This document shows positions 17,938 through 27,099 of a DNA stretch of 39,494 bases, piece after piece; the first letter of the stretch is position 1, and each line of letters begins with the position of its first letter. The stretch comes from an uncultured SAR86 cluster bacterium (lineage in GTDB: Bacteria > Pseudomonadota > Gammaproteobacteria > Magnimaribacterales > D2472): NCBI GenBank assembly GCA_902517505.1, contig CABYCL010000012.1, forward strand, positions 1-39,494, given 5' to 3'. Position numbers and translations under genes: made by a program. The notes below the pieces were generated by a model, which ran no database searches, had not been told where the DNA came from, and saw only the letters and a list, made by a program, of their open reading frames with translations.

Positions 17938-18857
17938 GAGGCATCTCTGGATCTTGGATTTAACCATAGGGCAGCCAAATCTGACATTAAATTGAAAAAT
18001 ACTATCATTGCTGAAAAGAATATTGTTGTTCCAAGAATCATTGTGTAATCTCTGTTAAATGCAGCTTCAACATAGAACCTTCCAAGGCCTGGAATCTGAA
18101 AAATAGTTTCGACAACAAAAGACCCTGCTAAAAGTCCAGCAATTGCGGGACCTAAAAATGAAACAACAGGAATTAGACCACCTTGCATAGCATGTTTAAT
18201 CACAACCATTCTTTCGGTCAGGCCCTTGGCTCTAGCGGTTCGTATAAAATCTTGATTCAGAACTTCTAACATACCTCCCCTGCTAAGTCGTGCAATGTAA
18301 GCAGCATAGGCAAATCCTAGTGTTATAGATGGTAATATTTTATCGCCTGGTAATTGACCCCAACCAGATACTGGTAAAAGTTCAAGATTAATACCAAAAA
18401 TTAAAACTAATAATGGTCCCATTAAGAATGTTGGCACGCATATACCAATCATAGCTATTGCCATTGGTATAAAATCTAAAACAGTATTTCTTTTTAACGC
18501 AGCAAGAACTCCAGAAAAAACTCCCATTAATAGTGCAATTAAAATCGCGTAAAAAGCTAATTCAAAAGTTACAGGAAGACCTGTTGCAATCATTTCAGTG
18601 ACAGATCTACCTGGAAATCTAAAAGAAGGTCCTAAATCGCCCTGCATCAAACCCGACATGTAATCAACATATTGTTCCCAATTAGATGCATCAAGATTAT
18701 AGGTTTCATTTAAATTTTTTAAGACCTGAGGAGAAACAGCCCTATCAGCATCAAAAGGACCACCTGGTGCAATTTTTATAAGAAAAAAAGTAATGCTTGC
18801 AACAGCAAATAGTACCGGAATTGCTAATAAAATTCTCTTAAAAAAAATTGATATCAT
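17934..18857 (-). CDS. Oligopeptide ABC transporter, permease OppB
   Basis: OppB pairs with OppC to form the transmembrane channel of a peptide importer. The 307-residue protein has the family's N-terminal signature (ILLAIPVLFAVASITFFLIK, then PGGPFDADRAVSP) and about six membrane helices. The EAA loop, RTARAKGLTERMVVIKHAMQ (about 214-233), docks the ATPase. PVVSFLGPAIAGLLAGSFVVE and IFQIPGLGRFYVEA are typical of OppB/DppB. The gene starts 6 bases after the oppA stop and overlaps oppC by 4 bases, indicating a tightly coupled operon. Confidence 0.92.
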   Translation of the reverse strand: MISIFFKRILLAIPVLFAVASITFFLIKIAPGGPFDADRAVSPQVLKNLNETYNLDASNWEQYVDYMSGLMQGDLGPSFRFPGRSVTEMIATGLPVTFELAFYAILIALLMGVFSGVLAALKRNTVLDFIPMAIAMIGICVPTFLMGPLLVLIFGINLELLPVSGWGQLPGDKILPSITLGFAYAAYIARLSRGGMLEVLNQDFIRTARAKGLTERMVVIKHAMQGGLIPVVSFLGPAIAGLLAGSFVVETIFQIPGLGRFYVEAAFNRDYTMILGTTIFFSAMIVFFNLMSDLAALWLNPRSRDAS

Positions 18858-18863
18858 CTACGA

Positions 18864-20480
18864 TCAATCTCTTTCTAAATAAATAAATTTAGGATGGTGA
18901 TGATCTAAAATATGGGGACTAAAGCCTTTAACATCAGGTGATAGTTGATAAGCTCTTACATAAGTATACAAAGGTATAACTGGCATATTTTCAATAAGAA
19001 TTTCTTCTGCTTGATACAATAATTTATATCTCTCAGCTTGATTATTTATAGTGTTAGCTTTTTCAACCAAAGCATCATATTCCATATTCTCCCAACCGGT
19101 TTTATTATTACCACGGTTAGGTCTCATTAAATCAAGAAAGGTATTTGGATCCTCATAATCTCCAATCCACCCTGCTCTTGATATTTGGAAATCACCAATC
19201 ATTTCTCTATTAAGATAGACTTTCCAGTCTTGGTTAACTAATTCAACTTCAATACCCAAATTAATTTGCCACATTTGCTGAACTGCTAAAGCCAATTTTC
19301 TGTGATCTTCATTTGTATTAAATAAAATTTCTAATTTTGGGAAAGTGTTTTGTTCTGAAAAACCAGCTTCTTCAAGTAATGATTTAGCAAGTATTGGATC
19401 AAATGGGATTTCAGTAGTTGGCTGATAACCATTAGAACCAGGAGGCGTAAATGAATAAGCTGGAATCTGTCCACACTTGGTAACTTTATCAACAAGTAAT
19501 TGTCTATCAATTGAATATGCTAAAGCTTTTCTTACTCTCACATCTTTAAGCACTTCATTTTCAGTATTAATCCTATAAAAATATGTCCCCATGTATGGGT
19601 CTATTCTCAAATTTGGATTTTCTTCTATATAAATTGGACATTTTTGCGAAGGTAAAGTGCTAGTTAAATGAAGTTGGCCTGCCCTAAACATTCTATCTTC
19701 TGTCATTACATTTGATACTGGATAATAATGTATTTCATTTAATCGAACTATTGACGCATCATAATAATGTGGGTTTTTTTCAACAACTATCTTATTATTT
19801 AATTCCCATGTTTTTAATTGAAAAGGTCCATTGCAAACAAAGTTTCCAGGCCTTGTCCATTCTCCATTTCTATCGTCAATGTCACCGAATTTAAGAACAG
19901 TATCTTTGTGAACTGGCCATGTGCTGTAATGACTAAGAAGGCCTAAAAAAAATGGAGTTGGATTTTTTAAATTTACTTTCAAAGTATGTTTGTCAACTGA
20001 CTTTACTCCAACTTGATCAAAATCATCTATAAGTCCATTGTGATACTCGTATGCACCCACAAGATAATAAAGCATATCAGGATATTGAGATCCCAAGCTT
20101 GCTGTTAATATTCTCTTCCATGACCAAACAAAATCATCTGCTGTCACAGGCTCGCCATTTGACCATTTTGCATTTTTATTTATATTAAAAATATATTCTT
20201 TACCATCATCACTAATACTCCATGATTCAGCAGTTCCAGCCATATAACCATTCATGTCATTTGGGTTTGGATTTGGTATTGTTAAACCCTCACATAAACT
20301 AATTAGAATATGATGTTCTGGAACTCCTGTAACAATATGTGGGTCAATTCCTTGAGGTTCAGAACCATTACCATGATGATAAATCTGATTTTCTAGCCCT
20401 GAATCGACAGGATTGATGCTCTCAGAGCAACTAGTAACAAAAATAAAAATTAAAGGAAATAAATACAGTTTACTTTTCAT
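18864..20480 (-). CDS. Oligopeptide ABC transporter, periplasmic binding lipoprotein OppA
   Basis: OppA captures peptides in the periplasm and delivers them to OppBC. The 538-residue protein fits SBP family 5. A short hydrophobic leader ends at Cys18 (FIFVTSCSES), so it is probably a lipoprotein rather than the soluble form of E. coli. Typical stretches are GSEPQGIDPHIVTG, YIFNINKNAKWSNGEPVTADDFVWSWKR (in part), VRVRKALAYSIDRQLL and IPLYTYVRAYQLSPDVKGF. It begins 12 bases after the ppiD stop and 6 bases before oppB. Peptide size preference cannot be read from sequence. Confidence 0.92.
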   Translation of the reverse strand: MKSKLYLFPLIFIFVTSCSESINPVDSGLENQIYHHGNGSEPQGIDPHIVTGVPEHHILISLCEGLTIPNPNPNDMNGYMAGTAESWSISDDGKEYIFNINKNAKWSNGEPVTADDFVWSWKRILTASLGSQYPDMLYYLVGAYEYHNGLIDDFDQVGVKSVDKHTLKVNLKNPTPFFLGLLSHYSTWPVHKDTVLKFGDIDDRNGEWTRPGNFVCNGPFQLKTWELNNKIVVEKNPHYYDASIVRLNEIHYYPVSNVMTEDRMFRAGQLHLTSTLPSQKCPIYIEENPNLRIDPYMGTYFYRINTENEVLKDVRVRKALAYSIDRQLLVDKVTKCGQIPAYSFTPPGSNGYQPTTEIPFDPILAKSLLEEAGFSEQNTFPKLEILFNTNEDHRKLALAVQQMWQINLGIEVELVNQDWKVYLNREMIGDFQISRAGWIGDYEDPNTFLDLMRPNRGNNKTGWENMEYDALVEKANTINNQAERYKLLYQAEEILIENMPVIPLYTYVRAYQLSPDVKGFSPHILDHHHPKFIYLERD

Positions 20481-20492
20481 AATTAAAGATCT

Positions 20493-22367
20493 CTAAAATA
20501 TTAAGTTGTTAAGATTTACCCTGGCTGTTTTAAATACATCTTCATTAATAATCTGTGACATTTTTGTAGAAATAACATCTTCTCCGAATGAAGTGTATTC
20601 ACTTAGGACCTGATCAATTTCTGTCACAGAAGGAGAGTTAAATTTAACTATATCTACAATATATTTATCACGATTATTTGCATCACTTAATAGACGAACA
20701 CCACTTTTTGAATTAAAAACTTTACTTAATACTTCACGTGGCAATAAAGAGGAATATCTTTTTACATCTACAAAAGATTCATTAATAACATAATTGTACG
20801 CTCCAATAAATTCAGATATTTCTTCGTTGTTAGATATGCCATTTAACTCTTCACTTAATAATGCAATTTTTTCTATAGCTTTAAATTCTGATAAAAGTTT
20901 TGAAACATCTTCAACAACTTCTTCATATGGTTGTAATTGTGGCTCGTTAATACCATTGATAGATACAATTATAATTCTGTCAGTTAATTCAATAGCAAAT
21001 GGCTGGTTCATTTGAGCTTCAGATGAAAAGAGATAGTCTTTGATTTGAGAATCTGTAAGCTCAAAGTCATAGCTTTCTTTTGTATACGAATTTGTACTAT
21101 TAATGTTTTTTGACAATGTTTCGGATATTTCAATTAATGAGCTGTTTTGTAAAATCATTTCTTCTGACTCATTGAAATCATCTTGCATTAATGCAAATGA
21201 TTCGGTTTCAATTAATTCATTAATCAAATCATCCTTAACTTGTTCTTCTGATAAAGGCTCCTCAATATTCTTTTCAGTAACTTTAATAATGTGGAAGGTA
21301 TCATCTAGTTCAACCACTTCGCTTATTCCATTTAAATCTAAGTCTTGAATTGCATCATCAAATTGAGGAGGAAAAATATCTTTTTCAAAATATTCTAAAT
21401 CGCCGCCAATATCTTTAGTTACGATATCTTCACTAAACTCACTTGCAATCATTGAGAAGTTATTTCCTTCTTTTAGTAAATTTTCAATTTTTAGGATAGA
21501 CTCAAATGCCAAGTCTCTTGAGTCGTAGTTCATTTTATCAATCATGATATGAGAAATTCTTATTTGAGCACTATTATCAAATCTTGTTAAATATTGATTG
21601 TAGGCGTTTTCTATGTAGGTATCAGGAATTTGGACATCTTTATTGTAATCGGACTGGAGGAGACTAATATATTCAAAGCTTCGCTCTTCTTCCGAGAAAA
21701 ATAATATTTGATTATCATTATAGTAATCTAGTAATTCTTTTGGTGAATTAATTATTTCTGACATAAGTCCATCAAAACTAATCTTAATAAAATTTATATC
21801 TGAAGATTTTTCGAATAAGCTAACCAGCTCTAATAATTCAGCGTCAGTTACAAAATTAATTGTATTAAAGGAGGTTCTAAAAAGTTCAGCCGCAGCAAAA
21901 TTTGTCATTACGTCTATATACCCTTCTTTGGTATATCCATTTGAATTAACCTGTGCTTCATATACTCCTTCATTAAAGATTCCATCTACTTGAAATATTG
22001 GACTTTGAACAATCATTTTTTTTGTTTCATTTTTAGTCGATTCATTAACAAAGCCTAAAGACTTTGCTCCTGCTTCAAGAACTTTTTGAAGAATTAACTC
22101 TTGTTTAATAGACTCGGATTTAAAATCTTCATCTAACATATCAAAATTAAAATCTTCTCCATATATGCTTTTAAATCTCTGAACCGCAGAGCCTGAAGCT
22201 ATCTGTATGTCATTTTCAGTTACATCTTCTCCGTTAATAGTTCCAAAAGAACCACTAAATGCTGTCCCTAAAGATCCGGTGCCCAAAAAAACAAATGGTA
22301 TTGCGCAAATAAGCACTACTATAAGTAGTCTTGGTCCGGTAAGAAAATTTCTAAGCGATTCCATCAT
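20493..22367 (-). CDS. Periplasmic folding chaperone, PpiD-type (SurA N-domain / parvulin)
   Basis: PpiD is an inner-membrane-anchored periplasmic chaperone sitting near the Sec exit and helping secreted proteins fold. The 624-residue protein has the family plan: a short cytoplasmic N-terminus, one membrane anchor (about 13-35), a SurA-like chaperone part, then a parvulin domain (about 268-365) with RISHIMI, FSMIASEFSED, GGDLEYF and FHIIKVTEK. Parvulin domains in PpiD often lack activity; activity here is unknown. The start can be Met1 (22367) or Met2 (22364). A perfect TATAAT at 22377-22382 sits just upstream, leaving almost no leader. It follows hupB, as in many gammaproteobacteria, and leads the opp genes with a 12-base gap, which is less usual. 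Confidence 0.92.
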   Translation of the reverse strand: MMESLRNFLTGPRLLIVVLICAIPFVFLGTGSLGTAFSGSFGTINGEDVTENDIQIASGSAVQRFKSIYGEDFNFDMLDEDFKSESIKQELILQKVLEAGAKSLGFVNESTKNETKKMIVQSPIFQVDGIFNEGVYEAQVNSNGYTKEGYIDVMTNFAAAELFRTSFNTINFVTDAELLELVSLFEKSSDINFIKISFDGLMSEIINSPKELLDYYNDNQILFFSEEERSFEYISLLQSDYNKDVQIPDTYIENAYNQYLTRFDNSAQIRISHIMIDKMNYDSRDLAFESILKIENLLKEGNNFSMIASEFSEDIVTKDIGGDLEYFEKDIFPPQFDDAIQDLDLNGISEVVELDDTFHIIKVTEKNIEEPLSEEQVKDDLINELIETESFALMQDDFNESEEMILQNSSLIEISETLSKNINSTNSYTKESYDFELTDSQIKDYLFSSEAQMNQPFAIELTDRIIIVSINGINEPQLQPYEEVVEDVSKLLSEFKAIEKIALLSEELNGISNNEEISEFIGAYNYVINESFVDVKRYSSLLPREVLSKVFNSKSGVRLLSDANNRDKYIVDIVKFNSPSVTEIDQVLSEYTSFGEDVISTKMSQIINEDVFKTARVNLNNLIF

Positions 22368-22376
22368 AGTGGCGAT

Positions 22377-22382
22377 ATTATA
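22377..22382 (-). promoter_or_regulatory. -10 element of the ppiD-opp operon
   Basis: A perfect minus-strand TATAAT lies between the hupB terminator and ppiD and ends 10 bases before the ATG at 22367. The expected transcription start is about 3 bases before that ATG. The -35 position falls inside the terminator hairpin and is a poor match. Confidence 0.45.
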
Positions 22383-22390
22383 GAATAAAA

Positions 22391-22413
22391 AAAGGGTGCA
22401 TAAGCACCCTTTT
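22391..22413 (-). terminator. Intrinsic terminator of hupB
   Basis: The stem AAAGGGTGC / GCACCCTTT with a four-base loop starts 15 bases after the hupB stop. It is flanked on the minus strand by a T run (complement of 22387-22393) and by T residues on the other side, so it may work in both directions. Confidence 0.9.
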
Positions 22414-22427
22414 TAAAAGAAAAAAAT

Positions 22428-22715
22428 TTATGCTGGGTTTCCAGCTTTAACAGCATCTTTTAAAGCTTTACCAGCTTTAAACCCCGGGACATTAGAAGCT
22501 GAGATATGCATTGAAGCACCTGTCTGAGGATTCCTTCCCTCTCTGGCAGCTCTATGTCTAACTGAAAATGTTCCAAAACCAACTAAAGCAACCGAATCAC
22601 CGTTGCTAAGCGCACCTGAAATTCCATCTAAAACTGCGTCTACAGCATTACCTGCTTGAGACTTTGACATATCAGCGCTACTTGCTACTGCATCAACTAA
22701 ATCTGATTTATTCAT
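22428..22715 (-). CDS. DNA-binding protein HU
   Basis: HU is a small histone-like protein that bends DNA and compacts the nucleoid, acting as a dimer. The 95-residue length is slightly longer than E. coli HU-beta (90). The DNABII signature region [21 protein letters not shown] is at about 47-67 (split here by its arm), followed by a beta-arm that normally holds the intercalating proline; here [17 protein letters not shown] provides it. The ATG has a clear ribosome site (GAGGAG) and a leader, and the gene has its own terminator, as fits an abundant protein. It lies between lon and ppiD, the conserved gammaproteobacterial order. I call it hupB by position. Confidence 0.96.
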   Translation of the reverse strand: MNKSDLVDAVASSADMSKSQAGNAVDAVLDGISGALSNGDSVALVGFGTFSVRHRAAREGRNPQTGASMHISASNVPGFKAGKALKDAVKAGNPA

Positions 22716-22803
22716 ATTTAAATACTCCTCTGTGATAATTTATTTAATAAATACTTATCTATGAAAAGCTTTTTATCGCTAAAAGTCAAGTAAATAAAGG
22801 GTT

Positions 22804-25200
22804 TTAGTGAGCTTGTTTATTTTCTGATTTTTTAGATATTCTAGATTTTTGGCCTTTAATTTTTTTTGATAAAGGAGTCGGTTCCTCAACAAGAGCAGAT
22901 GAGATGACTTCATCAATCCATTCAACTGGAATGATATTTAAGGATTTTGTAATTTGTTTAGGAATTTCTTGAAGATCTGGTTCATTTTCTTTTGGAATTA
23001 TAACGTTTTTAATTCCTCCTCTTTTGGCAGCCAAAAGCTTTTCTTTTAAGCCACCAATTTTAAGAATTTGGCCTCTAAGAGTTATCTCACCTGTCATGGC
23101 AGTATCTGCTTTGACAGGAATACCAGTAAATACGGAAATTAATGATATGGCCATTGCCCCTCCAGCACTAGGTCCATCTTTAGGAGTAGCTCCTTCAGGC
23201 ACATGGATATGAACATCATATTTCTCATAAAAATTAGGTTTTATTCCGAGCGATTCTGCTCTTGATCTAACAACAGTTAAGGCTGCTTGAATTGATTCCT
23301 GCATTACATCTCCCAAGGAACCAGTTTTAATTATTCGGCCTTTACCATCAATATGCGATGCTTCAATTGTTAATAACTCACCACCTACCTCTGTCCATGC
23401 AAGTCCTGTAACTTGCCCAATTGCATTATCTTTTTCAGCAACACCATATTTAAATTTCTTTACTCCAGAATACTTCTCTAGGTTTTTTGTTGATATTGCA
23501 GTTGCTCTTGTTTTTGATTTATCTTCAATTAATCTTTGTTTAACAACTTTTCTTAAAATTCTAGCTATTTGTCGTTCAAGTCCTCTCACACCAGCTTCTC
23601 TTGTGTAATATCTAATTAGAGAAAGTATTACATCTTTATTAAATTTAATTTCATTATCTTTGAGACCATTCCTGGTCATTTGTTTTGGTAATAAATATTT
23701 CTCAGCTATATTGATTTTTTCATCTTCTATGTAACCTGGAATTCTAATAATTTCCATCCTGTCTAAAAGAGGTGTTGGGATATTCAAGCTATTTGCAGTG
23801 CAAACAAACATTACTTCAGATAAGTCATAATCAACCTCAAGGTAATGATCACTGAAAGTATTGTTTTGTTCAGGATCTAATACCTCTAATAAAGCTGATG
23901 CAGGATCGCCCCTATGATCCATACCGATTTTATCTATCTCATCTAACAAAAAAAGTGGGTTCTTTACTCCAACCTTAGAAAGTTTTTGAATTATTTTTCC
24001 TGGCATTGAACCTATATAAGTTCTTCTATGTCCTCTAATTTCAGACTCATCTCTAACACCACCAAGTGACATTCTTACAAACTTTCTATTAGTGGCTCTT
24101 GCTATGGATTCCCCTAAAGATGTTTTTCCCACTCCAGGTGGCCCAACTAAGCATAGAACTGGAGCTTTCATTGATTTTACTCTTTTTTGGACAGCCAAGT
24201 ACTCAACAATCCTTTCCTTAACTTCTTCGAGCCCATAATGATCTTCTTCAAGGATTTTCATTGATGCTTTAATATCAGACTTTACTTTTGATTTTTTCTT
24301 CCATGGAACATCAACCAAACAATCAAGATATGTTCTAACGACAGATGCCTCTGCAGAAGATGGAGCCATATGTTTAAATTTTGCTAATTCACTTTTAGCT
24401 TTTTTTAAAGCTTCTTTACTCATACCAACTTCATTAATCTTTTTCTCTAAGTTTTCTAGCTCATCTCCTTCTTCACCTATTTCACCTAACTCTTTTTGAG
24501 CTGCTTTGATTTGCTCATTTAGATAATATTCTCTTTGAGATTTCTCCATTTGTTTTTTGACTCTATCTCTAACCTTTTTTTCAACATCTACAACATCTAA
24601 TTGAGATTCCAAAAAGGTTAATACTTTCTCTGCTCTATCTTTTAAATTTATGGTTTCTAAAATTTCCTGTTTTTTTGAAGTTTCAATAGGTAAATGTCCA
24701 GTAATTGTATCCATCAATCTTGATAATTCATCCAAAGAGTCAACAGTGGAAACAATTTCAGGCGGGATTCTCTTAGTAACTGTTATGTAGTCTTCAAACT
24801 TTGCTTTTATTAATCTTACGAGATTTTTGGATTCGCTTTCTTTGAGTGCCAATTCTTCTTCTTCTTTTACTCTTGCAATTGTATATGCATCTTTCTCAAT
24901 AATTTTTTCTATTGAACACCTTTTATAGCCCTCCACTAGTACTTTCATAGTGCCGTCTGGAAGTTTAATTAATTGAAGTAAATTACTTATAGAGGCATAT
25001 TCGTATAAATCTGTTACTTTTGGATTTTCATTTCCTGCATCTTTTTGACTTACTAAAACAAGTTTTTTATTTGATGACATTGCAACATTTAATGCTTCAA
25101 CAGATTTTTGTCTTCCTACAAATAAAGTAGTCACAATTCCAGGAAAAACTACTACATCTCTTAAAGGTATTAATGGCAGGTCAGATTTAATATCACTCAT
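22804..25200 (-). CDS. ATP-dependent protease Lon
   Basis: Lon unfolds and degrades damaged and short-lived regulatory proteins in the cytoplasm. The 798-residue protein has an N-terminal LON substrate-binding domain (about 8-200), a coiled region, an AAA+ module with Walker A GPPGVGKT (353-360) and Walker B FLLDEIDKIG, and a C-terminal serine protease domain. The catalytic dyad is Ser678 (PKDGPSAGGA) and Lys721 (GGLKEKLLAAKRGG), matching S679 and K722 of E. coli. The C-terminus has a basic tail after residue 775. It starts 30 bases after clpX, in the conserved order clpP-clpX-lon-hupB. Confidence 0.98.
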   Translation of the reverse strand: MSDIKSDLPLIPLRDVVVFPGIVTTLFVGRQKSVEALNVAMSSNKKLVLVSQKDAGNENPKVTDLYEYASISNLLQLIKLPDGTMKVLVEGYKRCSIEKIIEKDAYTIARVKEEEELALKESESKNLVRLIKAKFEDYITVTKRIPPEIVSTVDSLDELSRLMDTITGHLPIETSKKQEILETINLKDRAEKVLTFLESQLDVVDVEKKVRDRVKKQMEKSQREYYLNEQIKAAQKELGEIGEEGDELENLEKKINEVGMSKEALKKAKSELAKFKHMAPSSAEASVVRTYLDCLVDVPWKKKSKVKSDIKASMKILEEDHYGLEEVKERIVEYLAVQKRVKSMKAPVLCLVGPPGVGKTSLGESIARATNRKFVRMSLGGVRDESEIRGHRRTYIGSMPGKIIQKLSKVGVKNPLFLLDEIDKIGMDHRGDPASALLEVLDPEQNNTFSDHYLEVDYDLSEVMFVCTANSLNIPTPLLDRMEIIRIPGYIEDEKINIAEKYLLPKQMTRNGLKDNEIKFNKDVILSLIRYYTREAGVRGLERQIARILRKVVKQRLIEDKSKTRATAISTKNLEKYSGVKKFKYGVAEKDNAIGQVTGLAWTEVGGELLTIEASHIDGKGRIIKTGSLGDVMQESIQAALTVVRSRAESLGIKPNFYEKYDVHIHVPEGATPKDGPSAGGAMAISLISVFTGIPVKADTAMTGEITLRGQILKIGGLKEKLLAAKRGGIKNVIIPKENEPDLQEIPKQITKSLNIIPVEWIDEVISSALVEEPTPLSKKIKGQKSRISKKSENKQAH

Positions 25201-25230
25201 ATATTAAATATAGGGGTTATTGAATAAATA

Positions 25231-26487
25231 TCAATTACCAGAAGAGGTTTTTTTTGATTTAGTTTTTAAAAGTTTAATTGGCTCAGTTTTAGATATTACA
25301 CTGTTCTCATCTATTATAACTTTTTCTAAATCTTGATCGGGAAGATTAAACATAGTATCCATAAGTATTTCTTCCATAATAGACCTTAGCCCACGTGCGC
25401 CAGTTTTTCTTTTAATTGCTTGTTTAGCAATTTCTTTAAGTGCCTCATCACGAAATGATAATTCTACGTTATCAATTTCAAATAAATGACTATATTGATT
25501 AACTAAAGCGTTCTTGGGTTCTTTAAGAATTCTTACTAAAGCATTTTCATCAAGTTCGTGAAGATTTGATATTACAGGCAGTCTTCCAACAAATTCTGGA
25601 ATTAGTCCAAATTTAACAAGATCTTCAGGCTCTAAATCATCTAAACTTTTACTGATTTGGCTAACATTAGATTTTGAATCCACATCAGCGCTAAATCCAA
25701 TACCTTTTTTATTAGTTCTTTGATCTATTACTTTATCAAGACCTGAAAAGGCTCCCCCACATATAAAGAGTATGTTTGATGTATCTATCTGAATAAATTC
25801 TTGTTGTGGGTGCTTTCTTCCTCCTTGAGGCGGTATAGAAGCAACTGTTCCTTCAATTAACTTTAATAAAGCTTGTTGAACTCCCTCTCCAGAAACATCC
25901 CTAGTGATAGAAGGATTGTCAGATTTTCTAGCAATTTTATCTATCTCATCTATATAAACTATTCCCAGTTCAGCTTTTTCAGGATCATAATCTGCTTTTT
26001 GAAGAAGTTTTTGTATTATATTTTCAACATCTTCACCAACATATCCAGCTTCTGTAAGAGTAGTAGCATCTGCGATAGTAAAAGGTACATTTAAAATTTT
26101 AGCTAATGTTTGAGCAAGTAAAGTTTTGCCGCTTCCTGTTGGCCCTAAAAGCAAAACATTACTCTTTTGAAGTTCTACATCATCTTTAATATTACTCTTA
26201 TTGAGTCGTTTATAGTGGTTATAAACTGCAACTGATAAAATCTTTTTTGCTTTTTCTTGTCCAATAACATATTCATCTAATTGGTTGTAAATTTCTAAAG
26301 GCGATAAAGCAACATCATATGGATGATCTTCATCGTTTTTAATTTCTTCTTCAATAATGTCATTACAAAGATCAACACATTCATTGCATATGTATACACT
26401 AGGGCCTGCTATAAGTTTTTTAACTTCATCTTGAGATTTACCACAAAATGAGCAGTTTAATTTATTAGATTCTGATTCTTTAGTCAT
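25231..26487 (-). CDS. ClpX, ATPase subunit of ClpXP protease
   Basis: ClpX recognises tagged substrates, unfolds them and feeds them to ClpP. The 418-residue protein has the N-terminal C4 zinc-binding domain (Cys12, Cys15, Cys34, Cys37), Walker A GPTGSGKT (115-122), Walker [15 protein letters not shown] and the ClpX signature [13 protein letters not shown]. The ClpP-docking IGF-type loop reads [10 protein letters not shown]. The ATG is 5 bases after the clpP stop, so the two are co-translated. Confidence 0.98.
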   Translation of the reverse strand: MTKESESNKLNCSFCGKSQDEVKKLIAGPSVYICNECVDLCNDIIEEEIKNDEDHPYDVALSPLEIYNQLDEYVIGQEKAKKILSVAVYNHYKRLNKSNIKDDVELQKSNVLLLGPTGSGKTLLAQTLAKILNVPFTIADATTLTEAGYVGEDVENIIQKLLQKADYDPEKAELGIVYIDEIDKIARKSDNPSITRDVSGEGVQQALLKLIEGTVASIPPQGGRKHPQQEFIQIDTSNILFICGGAFSGLDKVIDQRTNKKGIGFSADVDSKSNVSQISKSLDDLEPEDLVKFGLIPEFVGRLPVISNLHELDENALVRILKEPKNALVNQYSHLFEIDNVELSFRDEALKEIAKQAIKRKTGARGLRSIMEEILMDTMFNLPDQDLEKVIIDENSVISKTEPIKLLKTKSKKTSSGN

Positions 26488-26492
26488 ATATC

Positions 26493-27092
26493 TTAGCCTC
26501 TTTCTTCAAGAATTCTATCAACTATCCCATAGGATTTTGCTGCTGCAGCATCAAGGAAGTTATCTCTGTCTGTATCCTTTTCAATTTTTTTAATAGTATG
26601 CCCAGTGTGTTTTGATAATATCTCATTAACAATCTTTTTCATATGAAGTATTTCTTTAGCATGTATTTCAAAATCAGAAGCCTGACCTTGAAATCCGCCT
26701 AAAGGTTGGTGAATCATTATTCTTGAATTAGGTAAGGCGAATCTTTTTTTCTTATCTCCACCAGCTAATAATAACGCACCCATACTAGCAGCTTGACCGA
26801 TACATAAAGTTGATATGGATGGTTTTATAAATTGCATAGTATCGTATATCGCAAGACCGGCAGAGATGCTTCCACCTGGAGAATTAATATAAATAGATAT
26901 ATCTTTTTCAGGATTCTCAGATTCTAAAAATAGTAACTGAGCTACAACTAAATTAGAAATATAATCATCAATTGGTCCAGATAAGAAGATAACTCTTTCT
27001 TTTAAAAGACGAGAATATATATCAAAAGATCTCTCTCCTCTTGGAGTTTGCTCTATTACCATTGGGATTAGAGCTGATTGCATGTCTTTCAT
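26493..27092 (-). CDS. ClpP, proteolytic subunit of ClpXP
   Basis: ClpP forms the double-ring peptidase chamber. The 199-residue protein keeps the catalytic triad Ser103 ([14 protein letters not shown]), His128 (IMIHQPLGG) and Asp177 (DTDRDNF), equivalent to S111, H136 and D185 of E. coli. [18 protein letters not shown] is the usual substrate-strand region. It starts 7 bases after the end of the trigger factor reading frame and 5 bases before clpX. Confidence 0.98.
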   Translation of the reverse strand: MKDMQSALIPMVIEQTPRGERSFDIYSRLLKERVIFLSGPIDDYISNLVVAQLLFLESENPEKDISIYINSPGGSISAGLAIYDTMQFIKPSISTLCIGQAASMGALLLAGGDKKKRFALPNSRIMIHQPLGGFQGQASDFEIHAKEILHMKKIVNEILSKHTGHTIKKIEKDTDRDNFLDAAAAKSYGIVDRILEERG

Positions 27093-27099
27093 ATTAAAC

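Noticed and set aside
22784-22789. TTGACT upstream of hupB as a -35 box
   Set aside because: No acceptable -10 hexamer lies 16-18 bases downstream (TTTCAT at 17), so I do not list it as a promoter.
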